Of a DNA stretch of 44,641 bases, positions 34,216 to 41,317 are shown in pieces (the first letter of the stretch is position 1; each line of letters starts with the position of its first letter). Both the position numbers and the translations under genes were made by a program. Source of the stretch: Bacteroidaceae bacterium (GTDB lineage: Bacteria; Bacteroidota; Bacteroidia; Bacteroidales; Bacteroidaceae); the NCBI GenBank assembly GCA_017649485.1, contig JAGCGS010000001.1:1-44641 (forward strand). The letters run 5' to 3'. The notes under the pieces are model-generated. The model made no database searches, was not told the DNA's origin, and saw nothing but the letters and a program-made list of their open reading frames with translations.

Positions 34216-34761
34216 ATGGACAGACGAACTCCAGAACAGATACACCTGAATATGTCCGCCATACATTCCAAGGATACCAAGCCGGAGATGGTGGTGAGGA
34301 AGTATTTGTGGAGGTGTGGGTTTAGGTATAGATTGAGCCATAAGAGGTTGCCTGGAAGACCGGATCTTGTGCTGACGAAATACAGGACTTGCATCTTTGT
34401 GAATGGGTGCTTCTGGCATGGACACAATATTTCTTTTGACCATAAATCATTGGACATTGAGAATTCGGCATGTTGCAAGATTCCTAAGACTAATCGGGAG
34501 TTTTGGGTAAAGAAGATAACCAGGAACCAAGAACGTGACTTGGAGGTGAAGCAGAAGCTGAATGCTATGGGGTGGAACTGCATCACGATTTGGGAATGTG
34601 AGCTGAAACCCACCAAACGTGAAGCTACTTTGCAATCGCTTGCATTCACACTGAATGAGATCTTCCTGCAGAACTACCGTGTAAAGCCGTTTGACGAACA
34701 AGAACCCCTGCATTTAGTGGCAGCTGAGCCCAAATCGGACTATGACGACAGTTCGCAATAA
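34216..34761 (+). CDS. vsr: Very short patch repair endonuclease
   Basis: The 181-residue protein matches Vsr, which nicks DNA at T:G mismatches formed by deamination of 5-methylcytosine. The S-K-D-T-K-P-E signature is at about 18-24. Asp50 lies in R-P-D-L-V, and His68 and His70 in F-V-N-G-C-F-W-H-G-H match the metal/active-site positions 51, 69 and 71 of the E. coli enzyme. A later I-W-E-C-E-L is conserved. The tail beyond about residue 150 is longer than in E. coli. No cytosine methyltransferase is encoded in this window, so it is an orphan here. Confidence 0.93.
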   Translation: MDRRTPEQIHLNMSAIHSKDTKPEMVVRKYLWRCGFRYRLSHKRLPGRPDLVLTKYRTCIFVNGCFWHGHNISFDHKSLDIENSACCKIPKTNREFWVKKITRNQERDLEVKQKLNAMGWNCITIWECELKPTKREATLQSLAFTLNEIFLQNYRVKPFDEQEPLHLVAAEPKSDYDDSSQ

Positions 34762-34774
34762 GCAAACCGTCGCC

Positions 34775-35290
34775 TTATCTCACCACCTTCCAAATATTCA
34801 ACCTGACGGTGTTAGGCTCAGAAGGAGCGGGACCGCAGACGAAAATGGCGTTGTTCAGCCAGGCGTATGGACTGTCCTCGGGTGCCTCGAACTTGGGCGC
34901 GGTGAGGAAATAGAAACCCTGCTCGCCCATGCTGAAGATGCCGCTGTTACGCACGTGGATATACACGCCGTCGTCGGTCTTGATGCTGTAGATGGCCTCC
35001 AACTCAGTACGCTGGTTCTTGCCAACAGTCTTCTGGTACTGATAGTCAGCACCACCGGGGATAATGGTACCCTTGAGCTTGGGACCTTCGAAGATGCCGC
35101 CAGTGATGGGTATCACCACACGCTTGCCGTGAGGCACTTCGCCCACCACATATTCTGGCTCCAAAGTAACATACAGCTGCATCACATATTCTAATTTGGG
35201 GGTGTCTGCCTCAGTGGGGGGAACAATCTGTTGAGCCCTCATAGTCAATGCCGACAAAGCGGCAAACAATACAAAACAAATCCTTTTCAT
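34775..35290 (-). CDS. Exported DUF3237 protein
   Basis: The 171-residue protein has a signal peptide (1-19). A DUF3237 beta-barrel-like domain follows: G-G-I-F-E-G-P-K-L-K-G, then I-P-G-G-A-D-Y-Q, L-E-A-I-Y-S-I-K-T-D-D-G, and a C-terminal Y-A-W-L-N-N-A-I-F-V. DUF3237 has no established reaction. It is the last gene of a minus-strand operon with an esterase and an arginine deiminase (24-nt gap) and converges with vsr. Location is probably periplasmic. Confidence 0.85.
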   Translation of the reverse strand: MKRICFVLFAALSALTMRAQQIVPPTEADTPKLEYVMQLYVTLEPEYVVGEVPHGKRVVIPITGGIFEGPKLKGTIIPGGADYQYQKTVGKNQRTELEAIYSIKTDDGVYIHVRNSGIFSMGEQGFYFLTAPKFEAPEDSPYAWLNNAIFVCGPAPSEPNTVRLNIWKVVR

Positions 35291-35314
35291 GTTGCTTATT
35301 TTAATGTGATAAAA

Positions 35315-36649
35315 TCATTTTTCCCTCGTCATCACCTGTGTCATGCAATGAGCCGCCCCATAGCCATCGATGAGGCTTTCCAGCGGAATCCACTCCACCT
35401 TCACGCCAGCTTTGTCGAACCGTTCCTGCAAAACCTGCGATTGACCTGCCACTGCCATGATGTGGCGTGGGGCGATGGTCAGGAAATTGTTGGCATAGTG
35501 CATCTCGTCATCATAGTCGATGGGGATGATGTCAAAGCCCCTCTCTTGCAGGTAATCCACAAAGGAGATATCCTCGTTTATCAAGGCATACTGCTTGGAA
35601 CCTTTTGCTCTTGCATAGATATCGCAGGTGTCATATTCGGGGTCACCTGGTTGCGCCGACAGTCGGCTGGTCACCATCGTACAAAGGTCTTTGTCGATGA
35701 TGTTGAAGTGTGTGTCGAGGTGCATCTGCATCTGCCACAGCTTATGGTCCTTCACCACCACGATCGTATCGTGACCAAAGGCATCGGCATCCATCATCTG
35801 CGTGATACCCTGTATGTTGGTGCGCATACCCATGCCGATGAAAGACACTGTGCCAGCTGGGATATAGTCGCCACCTTCCAGCCGTCCCTCACCACTGATT
35901 TCCAGGATGATGTCCTTGCCAAGGTACTCGTAGCAAAGCTTGATGATGTCAATCTCAGGGGCTCGCTGACTGGAGTTCATATTGCAGATGATATGACCCT
36001 GCGGTGTGGTAATACTCTGGTCGCGGGTGAAATATAGGTTCATCAGCGGGCGGTTGAGATATTCCGCCTCATAACCGGTGTTGTTATCCGTCCTGTGCAG
36101 CTTCACAATAGGTTGAAACAACAGACATCGGATCAAGTCGCTGCGGTTCATCTCTTGGATGATCTCCTGACGGTATTCCTCTGTTGCCTGAGCACTCTCG
36201 TCTTCAATTTCGGAGATGTCGTAAACCAGCACCTTGTCAACCAGCGTCCGCAGCTTCTCTATCTCCACCTTTTCTAATATCTCCATCACGGTGTGCACCT
36301 CGATGCCGTTCTTTTGCAGCATCTCGATGTAATGCTTGTGCTCATCAGCCGCCTTGTCCACATCGAAATAATGCTCAAAGAGGCCTGCTGTGGGGTGGAT
36401 CACTCCGTCGAACAGCTCCTCGCCAGGGGTGTGCATCAAGATGGAGCCAGCCCTTGCCCATTCGGATACAGGGTAGGCCCATTCCTTTACCTCTGCAGGC
36501 TTGTCAGGGGTGGCAGGCGTATTGTGATGCTGTCCGCTACCTGCATGTCTGCCAGGCTCTAACACCAATACTTCATCATCGTCGCATGATGAAAATGTTG
36601 CCAGCAGACAGCAAGATAGTAGCAGCCAAAGGAAGGATTTCCTTTTCAT
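35315..36649 (-). CDS. Lipoprotein arginine deiminase (ADI family)
   Basis: The 444-residue protein has a lipoprotein signal peptide (F-S-S-Cys22). An amidinotransferase-fold domain of arginine deiminase type follows. Active-site elements are in order: Y-F-T-R-D (substrate Asp), E-G-G-D-Y, His310 and Asp312 in M-H-L-D-T, and nucleophile Cys435 in G-A-A-H-C-M-T. The enzyme would turn arginine into citrulline and ammonia. Classical ADI is cytoplasmic and feeds carbamate kinase; this one is exported and no arcB or arcC is nearby, so its role may be arginine depletion, acid defence or action on another guanidine substrate. It lies 3 nt after the esterase gene. Confidence 0.88.
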   Translation of the reverse strand: MKRKSFLWLLLSCCLLATFSSCDDDEVLVLEPGRHAGSGQHHNTPATPDKPAEVKEWAYPVSEWARAGSILMHTPGEELFDGVIHPTAGLFEHYFDVDKAADEHKHYIEMLQKNGIEVHTVMEILEKVEIEKLRTLVDKVLVYDISEIEDESAQATEEYRQEIIQEMNRSDLIRCLLFQPIVKLHRTDNNTGYEAEYLNRPLMNLYFTRDQSITTPQGHIICNMNSSQRAPEIDIIKLCYEYLGKDIILEISGEGRLEGGDYIPAGTVSFIGMGMRTNIQGITQMMDADAFGHDTIVVVKDHKLWQMQMHLDTHFNIIDKDLCTMVTSRLSAQPGDPEYDTCDIYARAKGSKQYALINEDISFVDYLQERGFDIIPIDYDDEMHYANNFLTIAPRHIMAVAGQSQVLQERFDKAGVKVEWIPLESLIDGYGAAHCMTQVMTREK

Positions 36650-36652
36650 TGT

Positions 36653-37498
36653 TTATCTGATAAGAGTCCTGGATAAGAACTCTACAGCGATGTTGGTGGC
36701 GCGCTCCATGTCCTTCATAAAGCCATGATCTTCGCCATGCAGGATATATAGCTCGGCATTGTTGGTCTGCTCGGTATAGCGCACGCCATAGGTGTAAGGC
36801 ACCACTTTGTCGCCTGTGCCATGAATCACACAGAGGGCACCCCTGTAGTTAGCTGCCGTCTCATAGATAGGCAGGCTGAAAGCGGTACGGATATATTCAG
36901 TACCCAGTTTCTGACGGCCTCCCATCAGCTCAATATAGTCGCCCTGCAGGTTCAAAGGGTCGTAGCTTGAGCCAAACGTACTGCCACGGATGGCATCATC
37001 CCTCAGCACAGCGGCAGGAGCCATCAGGACAGCTGCCTTGATCTCGGCACCCAGCTTACCAGCCACCATACTTGCCACCACGCCTCCTTGTGAGTGACCC
37101 AGTACGGAAACGGTACTTACATAGCGCAGGTCGCGCACATATTCATATACTTTCAGGGCATCCTCAATCTCATTGGGCACAGTGTGCTGCCAGAACTCAC
37201 CCTCGCTCTCTCCGTGACCGTTGAAGTCGAAGCGGATGCTGGCAATACCTTGTCTTTCAAGCTTGTCGGCAATAATCTCCAACATAGCCTTTTGTCCGCC
37301 TCTGCCATCCTTGCTGCCTCCGAATCCGTGCATCAGGATCACCATCGGAATCTGCTCGTCAGGAGCTGTGGCTGGTTTTTGGATTACTGCTGCCAGTTTA
37401 CCTTTACTTCCGTCAATCGTCAGTTTCGTAGTCTCTGCCTTTGCAGAAACGCTTGTCAGCAACATGGCTGACAAAATCAGTGTAAATAATTTCCTCAT
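36653..37498 (-). CDS. Exported alpha/beta hydrolase, feruloyl-esterase-like
   Basis: The 281-residue protein has a signal peptide (1-22). Its alpha/beta-hydrolase core has oxyanion motif M-H-G-F-G-G, the R-F-D-F-N-G-H-G-E-S block, nucleophile Ser in G-H-S-Q-G-G, catalytic Asp in G-T-G-D-K-V-V-P and His in G-E-D-H-G-F. The pattern fits small cinnamoyl/feruloyl esterases such as Butyrivibrio Est1E. It is first in the operon from the promoter at 37521-37551. Specificity is inferred from similarity of motifs only. Confidence 0.85.
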   Translation of the reverse strand: MRKLFTLILSAMLLTSVSAKAETTKLTIDGSKGKLAAVIQKPATAPDEQIPMVILMHGFGGSKDGRGGQKAMLEIIADKLERQGIASIRFDFNGHGESEGEFWQHTVPNEIEDALKVYEYVRDLRYVSTVSVLGHSQGGVVASMVAGKLGAEIKAAVLMAPAAVLRDDAIRGSTFGSSYDPLNLQGDYIELMGGRQKLGTEYIRTAFSLPIYETAANYRGALCVIHGTGDKVVPYTYGVRYTEQTNNAELYILHGEDHGFMKDMERATNIAVEFLSRTLIR

Positions 37499-37520
37499 AG
37501 TTATAAACTTTATTTCTTTG

Positions 37521-37551
37521 CAAAGATACTATTTTTATTTCATTTAGCCAA
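37521..37551 (-). promoter_or_regulatory. Promoter of esterase-deiminase-DUF3237 operon
   Basis: On the minus strand TTG (37549-37551), a 20-nt spacer and TATCTTTG (37521-37528) match the Bacteroidota consensus. The start codon follows 22 nt downstream of the -7 box. Confidence 0.7.
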
Positions 37552-37708
37552 TACTCTCCCGCTGGTTTTTTGGCGGATGAAGCTTGCCCCATTGTTGTTG
37601 TTCCCCTCGTTCACTCGGATTCCCACTGAGTTGCGATTTTGGCAATATGGGTAGCAAGGGGGCTTGCCCCCTTGTTTCTGCGGGTGCTATCCAATACTCC
37701 GAAAAATA
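37552..37708. other. Non-coding gap between divergent promoters
   Basis: No gene is seen. A perfect hairpin lies at 37655-37674 (CAAGGGGGC pairing with GCCCCCTTG, TT loop). The stretch around 37605-37622 resembles the CTCGTTCGTTCGGATT sequence at 40056-40071 and looks like a decayed copy of that repeat family. Confidence 0.55.
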
Positions 37709-37739
37709 TTTGGCTTTACTGAATATTTTTGTAACTTTG
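37709..37739 (+). promoter_or_regulatory. Promoter of the tannase-like gene
   Basis: TTTG (37709-37712), a 19-nt spacer and TAACTTTG (37732-37739) give a near-ideal Bacteroidota promoter. The leader to the ATG at 37825 is about 80 nt and contains AACTAAC repeated three times (about 37785-37806). Confidence 0.8.
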
Positions 37740-37824
37740 CAAATTATGTGTTTTGTTGGCGAACATAGAGGATTGACTTGCCCGACTAACAAACTAACAA
37801 ACTAACGAACTCGAAATAGTGACT

Positions 37825-39942
37825 ATGAGAAAACTTAGATTTGCTATACTGCTGATGGCAGTGATGCTGGCTGGCACAGCCTGTGCTGCCGGGGTGAAAA
37901 ACCTCAAAGGTAAGAAACTGGATTTCGTCTGTGCCGATACGGTGTTCAAGAACCCCTTTATTGATGTGGATAAAACCATTACCGAGCCGGTGAAATGCCG
38001 CTACATACACGGTGGTTTTGACGACGGTACCCGTTTCTCCTTCTATTATCCCCTGAACAAAGAAGATTTCACTGGCAGATTCTTCCAGTATGTCACGCCT
38101 TTGCCCGACAGTGAGACATCCGCGCAGAACTATTATGCGGCAAGTCCTATAGGATTCAGCATTTCTCATGGCGCTTATTTCGTGGAGACCAATGAGGGAG
38201 GAGCGATGGATCATAACGACCCATCGACTGTGCGCGAGGCTACAATTGGAGCTTATCGCGCCAATGCAGCCTGTGCCGAGCTCTCGCGCCATATAGCCAA
38301 ATTGCTTTACGACTGCGACCGTCCTTACGGCTATTGCTTTGGTGGAAGCGGTGGGGCATACAGGACTACAGGAAGTATGGAAGCTACCGTAGGCGTGTGG
38401 GACGGTGCCGTGCCGTTTGTGCTTGGCTCTCCGCAGGCTATCCCTAATGTGTTTGGTGTGAGGATGAATGCCCTGCGTGTGCTGAGAGACAAGATGGAGG
38501 ATATCGTGGATGCCATGCGTCCGGGAGGAAGCGGTGACCCCTATGCCACCTTGAATGCCGAGCAGCGCCAGGTGCTGAAAGAAGCCACCAGCATGGGGTT
38601 CCCCATCAAGTCGTGGTATGGCTGGAAAGGGATGGATGCCCACGGGTTTACGGTGCTATATAGGAGTATCATCAGGATGGATCCCTCTTATTTTAAGGAA
38701 GATTTCTGGAACAAGCCGGGCTACTTGGGCTATGACAATCCGGCATCGCTTCAGCGTGACCATGTGCAAGTGAAAGCTGTTATACAACGTGCCATCGGAC
38801 AATTGGAGGCTGAACGCTTAGGCGTGGTGGAGCCAATCTCAGAAGCCGACAGGGGAAGTGCCGACAGAGCTTGGGCAAGCATGGGAACGGGTGTGAAGGA
38901 GAAGCCTGTGGCATTCGAGATTGATCAGGAGGTAGAGATGAACACCTTGGGAGGTGAGCTGATGATCCTGTCAGGAGAAGCCAATGGGCAGCAGCTGCAA
39001 ATTGTCAGTACCAAGGGCAAGTATGTGATATTGGCAGCTATTAACGACCAGCAGCTGCTGGCTAAGGTGCGCGAGGGTGATCAGGTGCAGGTGGACAACA
39101 GCGACTGGCTGGCCTCAGAGACTTACTACCGTCACCAGATGCCTACCAAGGATTATTATGCCTGGAACCAGTTCCGCAGTTTCAACGACCTGCCAATCTA
39201 TCCACAGCGTCCGATGCTGTTAGGTCCGATCATCACACAAAGCGCTTCAGGCATATTGCCTACGGGCAAGATTCATGGCAAAATGATTGTCTGCTGCTCT
39301 GTATGGGACAGAGAGGCTTATCCTTGGCAGGGTGATTGGTATCGTACTAAGGTGACAGAGTATTTGGGTAACGCAACCGATGACAACTTCCGCCTGTGGT
39401 ACACCGACCGCAGTACGCATGGAGGCGAGGATGATCCTACTGAGGTGGTGGATTATACCACTGTGCTCTATCAGGCTCTGCTTGATGTGAGCGACTGGGT
39501 GGAGAGAGGAATAGCCCCGTCAAAGACCTCTGACTATAGGATTGAGGATGCTCAGGTACTGCTTAACACCAACGGCAGGGAGCGTGGCGCCATCCAGCCT
39601 GTGCCATACGTCACTGCGGATGGCAAGGAGCGTGCGGAGGTGAGACCAGGCGAGAAGGTGACGCTTCATGTGACTGTTGATGTGCCTAAGGGAACTGGCA
39701 AGATAACAAGAGCCGAGTGGTGCTTTGACGGCTCTGGCAACTTCTCTCAGCCTGTGGATTTGAGTGATGCAAAGTTCAGTGCCAATGGTGAGCATGTGGA
39801 ATTTGACACCTCTGTAAGCTACAATCAGGCAGGAACCTACTTCCCCACTGTAAAAGTGTATTCAGAGCGTAACGGCGATGCCCAGACACCCTATACTTGC
39901 ATCCCCAACTTAGGAAAAGTCAGGATTGTAGTAACAAACTAA
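37825..39942 (+). CDS. Large secreted alpha/beta-hydrolase-like protein (tannase-like) with C-terminal Ig-like domain
   Basis: The 705-residue exported protein (signal peptide about 1-24) is one I recognise only loosely. The G-Y-C-F-G-G-S-G-G-A-Y stretch around Ser175 looks like a nucleophile elbow of tannase/feruloyl-esterase-like hydrolases, and R-S-T-H-G-G near residue 534 could supply the histidine. Residues about 590-705 look like a beta-sandwich (PKD/Ig-like) that ends close to the C-terminus. The start is ATG 37825; a GTG at 37819 is less likely. It is divergent from an operon with a feruloyl-esterase-like enzyme, so both may act on ester-decorated plant glycans. Function is tentative. 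Confidence 0.7.
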   Translation: MRKLRFAILLMAVMLAGTACAAGVKNLKGKKLDFVCADTVFKNPFIDVDKTITEPVKCRYIHGGFDDGTRFSFYYPLNKEDFTGRFFQYVTPLPDSETSAQNYYAASPIGFSISHGAYFVETNEGGAMDHNDPSTVREATIGAYRANAACAELSRHIAKLLYDCDRPYGYCFGGSGGAYRTTGSMEATVGVWDGAVPFVLGSPQAIPNVFGVRMNALRVLRDKMEDIVDAMRPGGSGDPYATLNAEQRQVLKEATSMGFPIKSWYGWKGMDAHGFTVLYRSIIRMDPSYFKEDFWNKPGYLGYDNPASLQRDHVQVKAVIQRAIGQLEAERLGVVEPISEADRGSADRAWASMGTGVKEKPVAFEIDQEVEMNTLGGELMILSGEANGQQLQIVSTKGKYVILAAINDQQLLAKVREGDQVQVDNSDWLASETYYRHQMPTKDYYAWNQFRSFNDLPIYPQRPMLLGPIITQSASGILPTGKIHGKMIVCCSVWDREAYPWQGDWYRTKVTEYLGNATDDNFRLWYTDRSTHGGEDDPTEVVDYTTVLYQALLDVSDWVERGIAPSKTSDYRIEDAQVLLNTNGRERGAIQPVPYVTADGKERAEVRPGEKVTLHVTVDVPKGTGKITRAEWCFDGSGNFSQPVDLSDAKFSANGEHVEFDTSVSYNQAGTYFPTVKVYSERNGDAQTPYTCIPNLGKVRIVVTN

Positions 39943-39996
39943 CAAACCTAAACCGTTTCTTTCATTGCAAAAGAAACCCCGTTCGTTCGGATTTAG

Positions 39997-40018
39997 ATAA
40001 ATCGCTCACGCTCGGCAT
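39997..40018. repeat. Dispersed 22-bp repeat, copy 2
   Basis: This is the exact reverse complement of 33491-33512, with similarity fading rightward to about 40055. It lies at the left edge of the stem-loop cluster. Confidence 0.8.
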
Positions 40019-40061
40019 AGTTCAAGCAAGCTTGACTCTGCTCTCGCTTACTCGCCTCGTT

Positions 40062-40253
40062 CGTTCGGATTTGTAATCCGAACGTATTGAATATGAGCAT
40101 TTGTAATGCGATATAATATATATTTCGGATTGCAAATCCTAATACTCGATGTGGTCGGATTGCAAATCCGACCGAACAGGAGGAAAATATTATTATCGGA
40201 TTGCAAATCCTAATACTCGATGCGGTCGGATTGCAAATCCGACCGAACGGAGG
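40062..40253. repeat. Cluster of six related stem-loops with a 71-bp tandem repeat
   Basis: The 334-nt gap between convergent genes (39943-40276) holds no gene. Hairpins with core ATT-NNN-AAT occur at 40062-40084 (10-bp stem), 40097-40109, 40127-40139, 40153-40173 (9-bp stem), 40198-40210 and 40224-40244 (9-bp stem). The loops are TGT in the first two and GCA in the others. Segment 40125-40183 is repeated at 40196-40253 with period 71 and few changes. The pattern resembles REP-type elements. Confidence 0.85.
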
Positions 40254-40276
40254 TCAACTTCTATGTTATTGCCTTA

Positions 40277-41317
40277 TTATTTGCATTCAGCCCGAAGGTC
40301 TTCGAGAGCTTTATACTCAGCCGGATCAAACTTCACGACAGGGGCGATGGTCATTCTGGCGGCATTGCCAAGTCTTTTCTCGAGAAGTTTATATTCTGTG
40401 TATTGAGAAAGGATCAACTCCTTTGCGTCGTCTGTCAGTGGAAAGTCTTGCTCTAAGCCCGACTCTCGAATCATAACCCTACTTCTGGATGCAACGGAAA
40501 GTTCAACATGCAGCTGTACATAACAAATGATGTCGAAATAATCCTCTGGTGGGAAAGCGTCTTTTACCGACTCAAGGAAATGTCCGGTCGGGGTATCGTC
40601 CAAATAACCATTCTTGATGGAGTCAAGTAAATTCATCTGTTTGTCGAGTCCAGTGTCGAGCCAGCTATGAATCATTTCAACATCGTAGAAGTAGATCCAA
40701 ACTAACAGTCCTCCCATAGTGGCGAAAACGAGAACGAACTGCATGAGTGGATTGAAATGGAACGTATTGTGACAGACGTGGAGTATGGGTGCTGCCATCA
40801 GTAGAGAAAAGGTCATGACGATATCACTTTTTTTGACACTTAATCGGGAGCGGGAGCGCATGATCAGACGGGTACCCAACATAAGGCTTGCTGCGACGAT
40901 GGCGCTGCAACCCATGTGAATAAGTGCCACTTCCAAACTGCGGAAGAGTACGGTGCCGATGCTCATTCCATCGCCCAGCAACAAATAGAACAGGTTTTCA
41001 AGGATGGAGAACCCACCGCCTACGGCTGCACCGCAGATGACGCTGTCAATGAAGAATACGATCTTCTTTCGGGTAGCTAACCAAAGGAGCGGGATTGCCT
41101 TGATGATCTCTTCCAGGACAGGATTGAAGTAATCAGACTGGTTCTCGCTGAGGATCAGCCCTGTCAACTGGAAAAGGCCGAAGCAGACCAATGCCGCCAC
41201 CATACCGCACAGTACCTGCAAAAAGAGGTTCTTTACGCTGATGAGCGAGAAATTGTCGATCTTATATACTGCAAAAATGTAGATGACAATGGGGAGAAGA
41301 GCTGCGACAAATAGCAT
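40277..41317 (-). CDS. PrsW-family intramembrane metalloprotease
   Basis: The 346-residue protein has about seven hydrophobic helices in residues 1-215 and a soluble C-terminal part. PrsW motifs are present: Glu69-Glu70 in N-P-V-L-E-E, Glu107 in F-S-I-L-E-N, His134 in A-L-I-H-M-G, and His180/His183 in H-V-C-H-N. PrsW cleaves anti-sigma factors in Bacillus; the substrate here is unknown. Its ATG overlaps the stop of the upstream gene by one base (TAATG), so the two are translationally coupled. No anti-sigma factor is encoded nearby. The C-terminal about 130 residues carry no motif I know. Confidence 0.88.
   Translation of the reverse strand: MLFVAALLPIVIYIFAVYKIDNFSLISVKNLFLQVLCGMVAALVCFGLFQLTGLILSENQSDYFNPVLEEIIKAIPLLWLATRKKIVFFIDSVICGAAVGGGFSILENLFYLLLGDGMSIGTVLFRSLEVALIHMGCSAIVAASLMLGTRLIMRSRSRLSVKKSDIVMTFSLLMAAPILHVCHNTFHFNPLMQFVLVFATMGGLLVWIYFYDVEMIHSWLDTGLDKQMNLLDSIKNGYLDDTPTGHFLESVKDAFPPEDYFDIICYVQLHVELSVASRSRVMIRESGLEQDFPLTDDAKELILSQYTEYKLLEKRLGNAARMTIAPVVKFDPAEYKALEDLRAECK

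Noticed and set aside
35231-36037. 268-codon plus-strand frame under the arginine deiminase gene
   Set aside because: The opposite strand has complete ADI catalytic motifs; the plus-strand frame is rich in His/Val with no domain pattern.
37786-38643. 285-codon minus-strand frame under the tannase-like gene
   Set aside because: It is antisense to a gene with a signal peptide and near-ideal promoter, and its translation shows no recognisable domain.
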